Positions 16,694 to 26,186 of a DNA stretch of 64,000 nt are shown piece after piece. The notes beneath the pieces were generated by a model, which searched no databases, was not told the DNA's origin, and saw nothing but the letters and a program-made list of their open reading frames with translations. The first letter of the stretch is position 1. Every line of letters starts with the position of its first letter. Source of the stretch: Megaera polyxenophila (GTDB lineage: Bacteria > Pseudomonadota > Alphaproteobacteria > Rickettsiales > Rickettsiaceae); the NCBI RefSeq assembly GCF_029982035.1, contig NZ_CP104166.1:1663494-1727493 (forward strand), in the 5' to 3' direction. A program made the translations under genes and the position numbers.

Positions 16694-17170
16694 TTATGGG
16701 TATTGTACTTTACCGCGCTCTAGTCTTAAAGAATTTAATAAGGGCTTAAGAGGTGTATGTGAGTTTATTGATTCAATTTCTTCTAGAATAGTGGTAAGTT
16801 CTTCTTCTGCTCCTAAAGTAAATAAAGCATCTACCTTAACTAAATATGCCTCTTCCTTTTTAGGATAAATGGTAACTGCTAAGTCTGCACTTTTAAGTGC
16901 TTCTTCATAACGATGCAATTTATTTAATGCTTTTGCTTTCTTAACGTATATTAGGTATCTATTATCAGGGGAGGTATCAGCCTTTATTGCTTGATCGCAT
17001 ATTTCTATAACGTGTTCGTATTTTTCATTATGTAAAGCTATATGGGCTTGATGATGTAAGTGCTGACAGTTATCGGCGATATTTTCTGAAAAGAATCTTG
17101 TATATTCAACTAAACTTATTAGTGCACCGAGCATGAACCACAATAAATATTTGGTGTATCTGCATTTCAT
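16694..17170 (-). CDS. TPR-repeat protein with N-terminal membrane anchor
   Basis: 158 residues. Residues 7-24 (YLLWFMLGALISLVEYTR) form a membrane anchor or uncleaved signal. At least two tetratricopeptide units follow: HHQAHIALHNEKYEHVIEICDQAI and KAKALNKLHRYEEALKSADLAV. TPRs mediate protein-protein contacts. The anchor would place the repeats at the inner membrane, probably on the periplasmic side. IS91 copy 2 ends 24 bp upstream of the start and has probably replaced the native promoter. Confidence 0.7.
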   Translation of the reverse strand: MKCRYTKYLLWFMLGALISLVEYTRFFSENIADNCQHLHHQAHIALHNEKYEHVIEICDQAIKADTSPDNRYLIYVKKAKALNKLHRYEEALKSADLAVTIYPKKEEAYLVKVDALFTLGAEEELTTILEEIESINSHTPLKPLLNSLRLERGKVQYP

Positions 17171-17396
17171 ATATGTTACCTTTAAATATTTTATAGTATA
17201 GGAATTTCAAAATTTGTAACCAGAAAAATTGTTAATCAAAACTTTGAAAATTCGTTTAATAAAATGTAGTTACAAGCCACAATATTAGAAATTATCAACA
17301 CTTTTATAAAAATCTCTGCCAGAATCTATCTAAAAATAGGTTCAGTTTTACAAATTATGTGGCTAAGACGTGAAAGAAGTGTTCGCCATAATGATG

Positions 17397-18575
17397 TTAT
17401 CTAGGCGTTGATAATAATTCATTGATTCTTATTAATAACAATGGCGGAGATAAACCGTAATAAACTTGCCGCAGATTCATACATTTATTGCAATTATAGC
17501 AAAACAGAGGATCTATTTTAAAATTCAACCAAATCATTAATCTCCAACTAATGAGCTTAGTTTTCTTATGAACGATTTGATTAATTGCCTTATATACGAT
17601 AGGTAATTGTACGCCCCTAGTTCTATTAGATAAAAAACCGTAATACCTAATCATTCGAAAATAACGATCTGGTATATGCATAATCAGACTAGCTATGAAC
17701 TGCATCACGGGCATAGTTATGCGATCAATTGTATTATTATAGTGATCAAGAAATTTAAACGTTACCTGCTTTCCGTCGTAATTTTCTATTCTTGTCTCGG
17801 AAATAGGGGGCGTTTTATATACCGCCCTAAATATTCTATGTTGCGTTTATGATCATCCGATGGTTTTTGTAAATAAACATACCAACTGATTTCGTATAAA
17901 CTACTCATCCAGTTATTAAAATTCTCAGCATTTTGATATGCGGACGGCAACTTCAAATTACTTGAGATATATTGAAAGCGAAATAACTCAAGGACTCTAT
18001 GTCTCCACATTTTTTTAATAGGTTCGGCAGGAAAAAATAATTTTTGCCACTTGCCTTTGCTATTTATACCGCCGCAAGTAACCGATAAATGGATATGAAC
18101 ATTGCGTTTTAAATCTCTACCGAAAGTGTGTAAGGCAGTAAATATACCAACCACAAGATTTTTCTTTGTAGCTATCTCCTTAATAATTCCTGCTGCAATA
18201 CCGGAAATCAATCCAAACAGATCACGATTGAGCCAAAATATCGGCCATAAAGAGTCCGGCATTGTAAATGTAATGTGCTGCCATCGTGTTTTTGGTAGAA
18301 CATTGCTAGCCTTACTCACCCATTGATCCGTTTGTTTCTTACCACAACGAGAACAAAACCTACCTTTACAGCTGAATGCTACCGATTTATTGCGGTTACA
18401 ATCACGGCAGCTATAACGTTTAAATCCTAAATATTTCGTTCCACACGATATAACTTTAGTGACGTTGAAAATAATGCCGTATCTTAGCTTGCCGTATTTT
18501 TTAGCGAAATCGAGACCAATTACCACGGTCTAGAAAAATATGTTTTATAGATATTCCTTTACCGACTATTTCCAT
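17397..18575 (-). pseudogene. IS91-family transposase, copy 2 (frame-broken)
   Basis: Same three-frame structure as copy 1. The main frame is 17786-18526 (246 aa) with the zinc cluster, HIHLSVTCGG and YLGRYIKRP. The C-terminal 105-aa frame is 17397-17714, with one residue change from copy 1 (LLLIRINELL). The C5-run break is identical. Confidence 0.8.
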
Positions 18576-18599
18576 AAATTACTTATAGTTAATGTTTTC

Positions 18600-18854
18600 T
18601 TACCAAGGAATCTTTCTTCCTTTGCGTTCTAAATCAAATTCTTTACAATCAGGGCAATAGTAAACAGAATTATACTTATGATTGGGAGATATTTTTCGCA
18701 ACATTATCCAGAAAGCCTTGGCTATTTCCTTATCTCCTTCGGAAAAAATCTTTTTGATCCTGCTGTAAGGAATTGCTTGCTCTTTAGAAATGGCCTTAAG
18801 AGTTTTTACCGCTAATTCATTGACCAAATGCTGCTCAGAGTGCAAGTTACTCAT
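18600..18854 (-). CDS. IS91-associated 84-residue ORF, copy 2
   Basis: Identical in protein sequence to the ORF at 734-988, intact, with the CPDC motif near its end. Function unknown. Confidence 0.5.
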   Translation of the reverse strand: MSNLHSEQHLVNELAVKTLKAISKEQAIPYSRIKKIFSEGDKEIAKAFWIMLRKISPNHKYNSVYYCPDCKEFDLERKGRKIPW

Positions 18855-19007
18855 AACTCAATTATATATTATCTTATGTATGTCTAACATTCAGTCTTTA
18901 TAACTCAAGTTAAAACAAATCAAATACCAGTATTATAATCCTCCATAAATATTTATCGGTCAAGAGTATCTTCTTTTAAGCTGCCACCGATAGGTGGCTT
19001 ATCTTGT

Positions 19008-19924
19008 CCGGCTTGATTATTACATTATATTCAACTTTAGGTGGGATAAAATCAGTCACCTTTACAGATGTAATCCAATTTTTTACTTTTGCAACTATTT
19101 TGCCAGTTATTGTTTATTATTTCTTTTTTGGCGTAGATGGTATTACAATTGTTTTCTCCCTGGCCCAACATCCTAATTTTAACTTCTCTGATATTTTTAC
19201 TTTCAGTAACGATAAAATATGGAAGCTTATTTCCCTTAGTATATATATGGTCATACCTGCTTTTAATCCTGCTATTTTTCAAAGAATAGCTATGAGTAAA
19301 AACCTCAAGCAGGCTCAAGATTCTTTTTATATATTATCATTTATAGTTTTTGTCCTAATCCTTGTAGTAGGGTGGTTAAGTGTACTTTTAATGTTTCGAG
19401 AAAATTTTACTGGGGACACTAATATAATACATTCGTTATTTGATATAACACCGCCGATTTACAAAGGGTTATTACTTATAGGTATTGTAGCAATGGTAAT
19501 GTCTACAATAGATAGTTATATAAATTCATCATCAGTTTTAATAACTCATGATTTTATAAATGTATTTACTAAATTAAAGAATGAATTATTAACTGCCCGT
19601 ATAGTCTCTTTTTTATTAGGTATATCAGGTATTTTATTATCTCTAAAAGATATAGGAATATTTAGACTAGCAGTATTAACAGCTTCTTTTTATATGTGCA
19701 TCGTTACTGTACCTTTTATTATGGCTGTATTAGGGTATAGAACTCCTTACGAAAAAGCTGTGCTAGCGGGGATGGCTGGCGGTTTTCTAGTAAATAGTTT
19801 ATGGATGTTGTTAGACATAACCATAATTGATGGTGTAATACCAGCAATGTTAGTTAACTGGCTTGTACTAGTTATTATGCACAAATATTACTATTCCAAA
19901 GAAAAAATCAATATAGTTAACTAG
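19008..19924 (+). pseudogene. Sodium:solute symporter (SSS family), C-terminal part
   Basis: About 305 codons of a PutP-like SSS transporter, entered from the IS91 end. It starts SGLIITLYSTLGGIKSVTFTD, matching the 'YT..GG..AV.WTD' segment at the fifth helix of PutP. It continues through IAMSKNLKQAQDSFYIL and GLLLIGIVAMVMSTIDSYIN (core Na+-site helix) to a C-terminal tail. The preceding segment of the same protein is at 45735-46030. The first helices are in neither fragment. Non-functional as it stands, although an initiation at TTG 19004 would read through. Confidence 0.8.
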
Positions 19925-19966
19925 AGTAAGTCTAAACAAAAAGTTTATATATCTTGGTGGCTTGTA

Positions 19967-21001
19967 TTAAATTTCTTCTTCAAATAGGGTGTCCTGATTA
20001 TATATCTGATTTTTTGGTTTCGGTAAGCCTAGATGTTCAAAAGCATTAGCAGTTACCATTCTACCTCTTGATGTCCTTTGCAGATGTCCTATTTGGATTA
20101 AATAAGGTTCTATTGCTTCTTCTATGCTATCTCGCTGTTCCGAAAGAGCCGCAGCTATTGTTTCAACACCTACCGGTCCGCCGTTATAATTGTCGATAAT
20201 AAACCTCAAATAACGATAATCGTTACTGTCTAATCCTGCTTTATCTACCTCTAGCTTATTTAAAGCGACATCCGCTATTTTCTGATTAATTTCCAGGTGA
20301 TTATCCACTGATGCAAAGTCACGTACTCTTTTAAGAAGTCTTAGGGCAATCCTTGGCGTCCCACGAGAGCGGAGGGCTATTTCTTTTGCTCCGTCATCCG
20401 TAATTTTAGTATTCAGTAATTTTGCAGCTCGGACTAAAACACTTTGCAATTCTTCAGAATTATAAAAATTAAGGCGCAAGGGAATACCAAATCTATCACG
20501 GAGTGGGTTACTAAGCAGGCCAAGTCTAGTAGTTGCGCCTATTAAAGTAAATTTTGGCAGGTCTATTCTAAGTGACCGTGCTGCTGGTCCTTCCCCTATT
20601 ATTATATCAAGGGAGAAATCTTCCATAGCCGGATATAATATCTCTTCAATACTAGTATTTAGCCGGTGAATTTCATCGATGAATAACACATCGTTTTCCT
20701 GTAAGTTAGTCAAGATGCCGGCAAGATCTGCTGCTTTTGACAGAGTAGGGCCACTAGTTGCTTTAAAATTAACACCCATCTCTTTTGAAACTATTTGTGC
20801 TAGCGAGGTTTTCCCAAGCCCAGGTGGGCCATAAAAAAGCGTGTGATCTAATGATTCACTACGGTTTCTTGCTGCTTGAATAAAAATACCGAGATTTGCT
20901 TTAATCTGTTCCTGGCCGATAAAATCTTCAAGTAAGTTTGGTCTGAGGTTAATTTCATTATCTGTTTCTAATTTCTCTCTTTGCAGTATTTGTTTGTTCA
21001 T
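19967..21001 (-). CDS. ruvB: Holliday junction branch-migration helicase RuvB
   Basis: 344 residues, normal length. RuvB hexamers drive branch migration with RuvA at Holliday junctions. AAA+ motifs are all visible: Walker A YGPPGLGKTSLAQ (about 57-69), Walker B VLFIDEIHRL (about 105-114), sensor LIGATTRLGLLSNPLRDRFG with the arginine finger, and the C-terminal winged helix (GGPVGVETIAAALSEQRDSI). It starts 15 bp after the ruvA stop, so ruvAB form one operon as in most alphaproteobacteria. Confidence 0.97.
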   Translation of the reverse strand: MNKQILQREKLETDNEINLRPNLLEDFIGQEQIKANLGIFIQAARNRSESLDHTLFYGPPGLGKTSLAQIVSKEMGVNFKATSGPTLSKAADLAGILTNLQENDVLFIDEIHRLNTSIEEILYPAMEDFSLDIIIGEGPAARSLRIDLPKFTLIGATTRLGLLSNPLRDRFGIPLRLNFYNSEELQSVLVRAAKLLNTKITDDGAKEIALRSRGTPRIALRLLKRVRDFASVDNHLEINQKIADVALNKLEVDKAGLDSNDYRYLRFIIDNYNGGPVGVETIAAALSEQRDSIEEAIEPYLIQIGHLQRTSRGRMVTANAFEHLGLPKPKNQIYNQDTLFEEEI

Positions 21002-21016
21002 AAATTAACCTGATAT

Positions 21017-21613
21017 TCAGTTTTTTAGCGCTAATTTGATCAACTCGTTTAAGGAAATATTTTTATCCTGGGCAAGGAGGGTATTTATCCTGTTTTGAGC
21101 TTCTGCTTTATTTACTCCGAGAGCTACTAAAGCTGATATAGAATCAATAGCAATGTTATTAATTCTGGGGTCCTTGCCGGCAGAACTAGTAATAGGAATT
21201 TCAGAAATATAATTTGAGGAATATTTATCTTTTAATTCAGTAATTATCCTTTCTGCCAGCTTTTTGCCAACTCCTGAAACCCGGCTAAAAGCGGTCGTAT
21301 CTTTTATTGCTAGCGCATAACTGATTTCATCAGGGCTTAAGGTTGATAAGATGGCAAGAGACATCCTAGTACCGACTCCTTTCACCGATTGGAGTAATGT
21401 GAAAGTGCTTTTTTCTTCGCTGCTATAAAAACCGTATAGGTGTATATGATCCTCTCTTACATGAGTTTCGATTAATAACATAACGGAGTCGCCTGGGGTT
21501 AGATTTGCCAGGGTTCTGCTTGAGCAAAAAACCAGGTAACCGACACCGCCAACATCAATTATAACATGATCATGATAACATGAATCAACTATACCTTTAA
21601 GTTTGCCTATCAT
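21017..21613 (-). CDS. ruvA: Holliday junction-binding protein RuvA
   Basis: 198 residues. RuvA tetramers hold the Holliday junction square for RuvB. Three domains are visible: N-terminal OB fold (MIGKLKGIVDSCYHDHVIIDVGG...), helix-hairpin-helix pair (SVKGVGTRMSLAILS and VSGVGKKLAERIITELKDK) and the C-terminal RuvB-contact helices (ISALVALGVNKAEAQNRI). First gene of the ruvAB operon. Confidence 0.96.
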   Translation of the reverse strand: MIGKLKGIVDSCYHDHVIIDVGGVGYLVFCSSRTLANLTPGDSVMLLIETHVREDHIHLYGFYSSEEKSTFTLLQSVKGVGTRMSLAILSTLSPDEISYALAIKDTTAFSRVSGVGKKLAERIITELKDKYSSNYISEIPITSSAGKDPRINNIAIDSISALVALGVNKAEAQNRINTLLAQDKNISLNELIKLALKN

Positions 21614-21699
21614 ACAAGAAAAACAGTTTTATTATTCATATTTAATCGCTATAATAGCAGCTGAAAAATTTTAAGCAATAAATCATCCCTAACAATATT

Positions 21700-22959
21700 T
21701 TGCGTGTTTCAGAAAAAACCTCATATTTAATAGCATTTTTTGCAACTGCTATTCGCTATTATGATTATGCTTTGTTTGGGTTATCGGCTTCAGTAATTTC
21801 TAGTCACTTTATGCCGGATGGCTCAAATAGTGATAAATTACTGAATTTTTTTATGATATTTAGTATTTCGGTAGCTGCAAGGCCTATCGGGTCAGTTATT
21901 TTCGGTCGTATCAGTGATACAATAGGTAGGGTTGTATCAGTTAAAATTACTACAATAATATCGGCTCTCTCTGCTTTAGTTATTTCCCTATTACCAGGTT
22001 ATGAGACGATAGGTTTATGGGCAACTGTTGTTTTAACTGTATGTAGAATGCTGTTTATCATGAGCTTAGCAGGAGAAACTGATGCAATAAAAATTTATAT
22101 AGCTGAAAAAATCGGCAAAAAATCTCGTCATTTAGCAAGTGGTTTAGTTTCTTTTTCAGCACAATTGGGTGCTTTAATAGCCGCCTGTATGTACCATTTT
22201 ACCTTAAGTGTTTCTGAAATTACTTGGCTCTGGCGTATTAATTTTGCCGTTGGCGGAATACTTGGTATAAGTGTATTTTTATTAAGAAAATTTTTGCATG
22301 AGAGCAGCCACTATATAAGAAATAAAACAGAAGATAAGGGAAAGGAAGGTACTAATATAGCAAAAATAATATCCCAAAACAGGTTAAAGTTTTTTTTAAC
22401 CATGATACTTAATGGAGGTATTGGAGCAAGCTATAATTTTTTAGTGATTTTTTTAAGTACTTTCGTTGCTAAAGTTATTGGGGGTACTTCTATCCATGAA
22501 GCTGCAGAAAATAATATAATTCTAATTATTGTGTATGCTATTTCATGTTTAATTTCTGGTGTTTTAGCTGATAGGATTTCTATATATAAACAGATATTTA
22601 TATCGCTGCTACTAACCTTAAGTCTGCTTTTTGTAATGCAAATTTTAAGTATTGATAAGCTATACTTCTTTTCGCTTCATATGCTTGTGGTATTTTTTGT
22701 TCCAATTTACATGATACCGATACAAATTAAATTGCAATCAATATTTCCAGTAAATATAAGGGTTAGAATGTGTAGCCTCGGACATTCATTAGGGAGTTTG
22801 ATTTTATCTTCAACTATACCATTTTTCTGTATGCTGTTATGGAAATATACTGAAAATTTTTCCATGATTTATATATATTTCATGGTAATAGTTTTACTAA
22901 TTATCGGCGTGGTTTTTGTGCTAATGAAAGAGTCATATAAAAATATGTTTGAAATATAA
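21700..22959 (+). CDS. MFS transporter, ProP-like (metabolite:H+ symporter family)
   Basis: 419 residues with twelve predicted membrane helices. MHS-family signatures are present: YYDYALFGLSASVISSHF in helix 1 and GSVIFGRISDTIGRVVSVK in loop 2-3. Rickettsiales carry many ProP-like paralogues for osmolytes or host metabolites; the substrate cannot be read from the sequence. The start is a TTG at 21700 with a weak upstream site; no ATG fits before the first helix. It is transcribed away from ruvAB. Confidence 0.88.
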   Translation: MRVSEKTSYLIAFFATAIRYYDYALFGLSASVISSHFMPDGSNSDKLLNFFMIFSISVAARPIGSVIFGRISDTIGRVVSVKITTIISALSALVISLLPGYETIGLWATVVLTVCRMLFIMSLAGETDAIKIYIAEKIGKKSRHLASGLVSFSAQLGALIAACMYHFTLSVSEITWLWRINFAVGGILGISVFLLRKFLHESSHYIRNKTEDKGKEGTNIAKIISQNRLKFFLTMILNGGIGASYNFLVIFLSTFVAKVIGGTSIHEAAENNIILIIVYAISCLISGVLADRISIYKQIFISLLLTLSLLFVMQILSIDKLYFFSLHMLVVFFVPIYMIPIQIKLQSIFPVNIRVRMCSLGHSLGSLILSSTIPFFCMLLWKYTENFSMIYIYFMVIVLLIIGVVFVLMKESYKNMFEI

Positions 22960-23089
22960 TATTTTTGACCAAGTTGCTAACTTATTGCTTTTTTATTTTA
23001 GAAAATTAGATGACTAAATATTTTTTTGCTGTTATCTTAAAAACCTATTAGAAGCTCTTAACTCTTGGAACTTAAATTTTTATGTACAG

Positions 23090-23638
23090 ATGATTGATTT
23101 AAAAATTGCCAGAAACTACGCTTCTTGCTTGTTTGATAATGTTAAATCAGATGCAGAACGTCAGAAAGTTCTTGAGCAAATATCTTTGTTCAATGAGGTT
23201 TTGTTAAACTCAGATAAGTTAAGCTTTGCTTTATATTCGCCGGTGGTTTCTAAAAGTGATAAGCTAGAATTAATAGAGAACCTTGTAAAAAAATTTAAAT
23301 TGGCAGAAATAGTAAACCGGTTTTTTAGGGTTGTTGTTAAAAATTCTCGTTTTGAAATATTAGAATCTGTGGTAAATGAATATAGCAAGCTTTTAAATGA
23401 AAGTAGAGGGGTAAAGCTTGTGACCCTAGAATTTGCTGCTAACCCTAATAAGAAGCTAGTAAATATGATTAGGGAATATTTAGAAAATAAATTAAATAAA
23501 ACAATTGAGTTTAATCTCATCAATAACGAATCATTAATTGGCGGAGTAATTATAAAACATGACAGCTTACTTTATGATTATTCTATTGCCGGAGCAGTAG
23601 ATAGAGCTGCGAGGTTAGCAAAACTTGCAAAACTATGA
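23090..23638 (+). CDS. atpH: ATP synthase F1 subunit delta
   Basis: 182 residues. Links F1 to the peripheral stalk. Begins MIDLKIARNYASCLFDNVKSD. The C-terminal signature GGVIIKHDSLLYDYSIAGAVDRAARLAK is typical of delta/OSCP. First gene of atpHAGDC; atpA follows after 54 bp with a GGGAG ribosome-binding site. The F0 genes are not adjacent, as in Rickettsia. Confidence 0.95.
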   Translation: MIDLKIARNYASCLFDNVKSDAERQKVLEQISLFNEVLLNSDKLSFALYSPVVSKSDKLELIENLVKKFKLAEIVNRFFRVVVKNSRFEILESVVNEYSKLLNESRGVKLVTLEFAANPNKKLVNMIREYLENKLNKTIEFNLINNESLIGGVIIKHDSLLYDYSIAGAVDRAARLAKLAKL

Positions 23639-23692
23639 ATAATAGTTTTAGGGAGTAAATTTATTATAAATGTATTTAGGGAGTTTTAAGAA

Positions 23693-25231
23693 ATGAAGCT
23701 AAATCCGTCTGAGGTTTCTGAAATTTTAAAAAGAGAGATAGGGGACATGGACCAACTTTCTACACTAAATGAAGTTGGCTATGTAGTAGCAGTAGGTGAC
23801 GGTATTGCCAAAATTTACGGGATAGATAATGTTCAAGCAGGTGAAATGGTAGAATTTTCTTCTGGCGTAAAGGGTATGGTTCTTAATCTTGAGACTGATA
23901 CAGTAGGTGTCGTAATCATGGGTGATGATAGAGCGGTGATGCAAGGCGACATGGTAAAAAGAACAGGTGATATTTTAAGTACTCCTGTTGGTCCTGCTAT
24001 GCTTGGTAGAGTTGTTGATGCGCTTGGCAATCCAATTGACGGGAAAGGGCCTATTAATGCTACAGAATATAAAAGGGTAGAAACTAAAGCTCCTGGTATT
24101 GTTGTAAGAAAAAGTGTACATGAACCAGTCCAGACAGGAATTAAAGCAATTGACGCTCTAATTCCTATCGGTAGAGGTCAGAGAGAATTGATTATCGGCG
24201 ATCGTCAGACAGGTAAGACAGCAATTGCAATAGATACTATAATAAACCAAAAAAATGCTCATTTAGAAGATAATACTAAGGATAAAATTTTCTGTATTTA
24301 TGTGGCAATTGGTCAAAAAAGGTCAACTGTTGCCCAAATAGTAAGGAGACTAGAGGAAGCTGGGGCTATGTCTTACACGGTGGTAGTAGCTGCAACAGCT
24401 TCTGATCCTGCGCCCCTACAGTTTTTAGCTCCGTATACTGGTTGTACGATTGGTGAATATTTTAGGGATAATGGGATGCACGCGCTTGTGGTATATGATG
24501 ATTTGACCAAGCACGCTATCGCTTACCGCCAGATTTCATTACTTCTTAGAAGGCCTCCTGGGAGGGAAGCGTATCCTGGTGATGTATTTTATTTACATTC
24601 AAGGTTATTAGAAAGAGCAGCAAAACTCTCTGATAAAAACGGTGGAGGTTCTTTAACTGCTTTACCTATAATTGAAACCCAAGCCGGTGATGTATCAGCC
24701 TATATTCCGACGAATGTGATTTCTATTACCGACGGGCAGATATTCTTGGAAAGCGAGCTGTTTCACAAAGGTATTAGACCGGCTGTAAATGTGGGTATTT
24801 CAGTAAGTAGGGTAGGTTCGGCTGCCCAAACTAAAGCTATGAAAAAAGTTGCGGGTTCTCTGAAATTAGAGCTTGCCCAGTTCCGTGAAATGGAGTCTTT
24901 TGCCCAATTCGGTTCTGATCTGGATGCTGCAACCCAGAAATTGATACAGCATGGCTTGAAGCTTACAGAAATTCTTAAACAATTGCAATATTCGCCTTTT
25001 GTGATGGAAGAACAGGTAATAAGCCTCTATGCTGGGGTACGAGGATATCTTGAAAAGGTAACGCCTTCTGATGTAAAAAAATTCGAACAGGAATTGATAG
25101 CCGATATCCATTTAAAAGAAGAGGGAATATTAAGGGTAATTAGGCAAGAAAAAGACTTAAGTAAAGAAACTGAAGAGAAGCTTAAACTTTATCTCGAGAA
25201 TTTTTTAAGAGAATTTTTAGAGAGTAATTAA
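23693..25231 (+). CDS. atpA: ATP synthase F1 subunit alpha
   Basis: 512 residues, normal length. Non-catalytic nucleotide-binding subunit of the F1 hexamer. Walker A is DRQTGKTAIAIDTI at about 169-182 (IIGDRQTGKTA). The family signature PAVNVGISVSRVGSAAQ is near 362-378. A strong GGGAG lies 11 bp before the ATG. Complete. Confidence 0.98.
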   Translation: MKLNPSEVSEILKREIGDMDQLSTLNEVGYVVAVGDGIAKIYGIDNVQAGEMVEFSSGVKGMVLNLETDTVGVVIMGDDRAVMQGDMVKRTGDILSTPVGPAMLGRVVDALGNPIDGKGPINATEYKRVETKAPGIVVRKSVHEPVQTGIKAIDALIPIGRGQRELIIGDRQTGKTAIAIDTIINQKNAHLEDNTKDKIFCIYVAIGQKRSTVAQIVRRLEEAGAMSYTVVVAATASDPAPLQFLAPYTGCTIGEYFRDNGMHALVVYDDLTKHAIAYRQISLLLRRPPGREAYPGDVFYLHSRLLERAAKLSDKNGGGSLTALPIIETQAGDVSAYIPTNVISITDGQIFLESELFHKGIRPAVNVGISVSRVGSAAQTKAMKKVAGSLKLELAQFREMESFAQFGSDLDAATQKLIQHGLKLTEILKQLQYSPFVMEEQVISLYAGVRGYLEKVTPSDVKKFEQELIADIHLKEEGILRVIRQEKDLSKETEEKLKLYLENFLREFLESN

Positions 25232-25242
25232 TATTATTTATT

Positions 25243-26130
25243 ATGTCTGGTTTAAAACATCTTAGAAATAGAGTTAAGAGTATAAAATCCACTCAGAAAA
25301 TCACCAAGGCAATGCAGCTTGTATCGGCTGCTAAGCTGCGAAGAATTAAAGATCGGGCTGAAGCTTTAGATGATTATTCGTCTATTCTTACCAATATCAT
25401 GAATGACGTTAAATTAAATATTAACTTTATGAATTTAAGCCCGTTTGAACAAAAGTTTTTTAATGAAGATATAAAAGGCAAACCGCACTTGTGTGTGGTT
25501 ATGACGTCTGAAAGGGGATTATGCGGTAGTTTTAATTCCCAGATAATAAGAGCGGTAAAACGGGATATTACTAAATACCAAGAGCAAAATGTCCAAGTAA
25601 AATTAATTGTTGCCGGTAAAAAAGGATATGATGCTTTAAAAGGCGAATATTCTAACCTTATAGAGGAATATTATCATATAACAAAAGAGAAATACCTTCC
25701 TGTTGCACTGGGAATTAAAAATAAAATCCTTAGCTTGACCGAGCAGGATAAAATTGGTAGTTGCTCTTTATATTATAATGAATTTAAAAATGCTCTTATG
25801 CAGGTAATGACTAAACTCAGTATTTTTCCTGTTGAACCACTAGGTATAAACAGGCCGGTAGAAAGCACTAAATTGCCTGATTCTCCTTTTGAATATGAAG
25901 GCTCTAACCTTGTAAGCGGTTTAGTAGATTTATATGTAGTTGGTATGATAAAGCACGGATTTCTTCAAAATAAAGCAAGTGAAGAAGCTGCCAGGATGAC
26001 CGCAATGGATAGTGCAACTAGAAATGCCGGGGAACTTATAGATAAACTTACTTTGCAGTTAAATAGGTCAAGGCAGGCAATTATTACCACAGAGCTTACA
26101 GAAATTATTTCCGGTGCCGAGGCTCTATAG
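25243..26130 (+). CDS. atpG: ATP synthase F1 subunit gamma
   Basis: 295 residues. Central rotor shaft. The N-terminal helix MSGLKHLRNRVKSIKSTQKITKAM and C-terminal helix (EEAARMTAMDSATRNAGELIDKL, then NRSRQAIITTELTEIISGAEAL) are the conserved coiled coil that turns inside the alpha-beta hexamer. It lies 11 bp after atpA in the operon. Confidence 0.97.
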   Translation: MSGLKHLRNRVKSIKSTQKITKAMQLVSAAKLRRIKDRAEALDDYSSILTNIMNDVKLNINFMNLSPFEQKFFNEDIKGKPHLCVVMTSERGLCGSFNSQIIRAVKRDITKYQEQNVQVKLIVAGKKGYDALKGEYSNLIEEYYHITKEKYLPVALGIKNKILSLTEQDKIGSCSLYYNEFKNALMQVMTKLSIFPVEPLGINRPVESTKLPDSPFEYEGSNLVSGLVDLYVVGMIKHGFLQNKASEEAARMTAMDSATRNAGELIDKLTLQLNRSRQAIITTELTEIISGAEAL

Positions 26131-26186
26131 GATTATGAGTAATAGTGTCAAAAGTAAAAATCGACTTAGAAAATAAGGAGTTAAAA

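Larger units (their letters stand above)
17195..19007 (-). mobile_element. IS91-like element, copy 2
   Basis: 1,813 bp, the same length as copy 1, in reverse orientation. The transposase-downstream end (17195 onward) differs from other copies by several substitutions (for example AAATTGTTAATCAAAACTTTG), so it is the most diverged copy. The hairpin end (GGTGGCTTATCTTGT) abuts the SSS symporter fragment at 19008. Confidence 0.85.

Noticed and set aside
18994..19176. Plus-strand ORF overlapping the SSS fragment in another frame
   Set aside because: Shadow frame; the SSS frame has clear family motifs.
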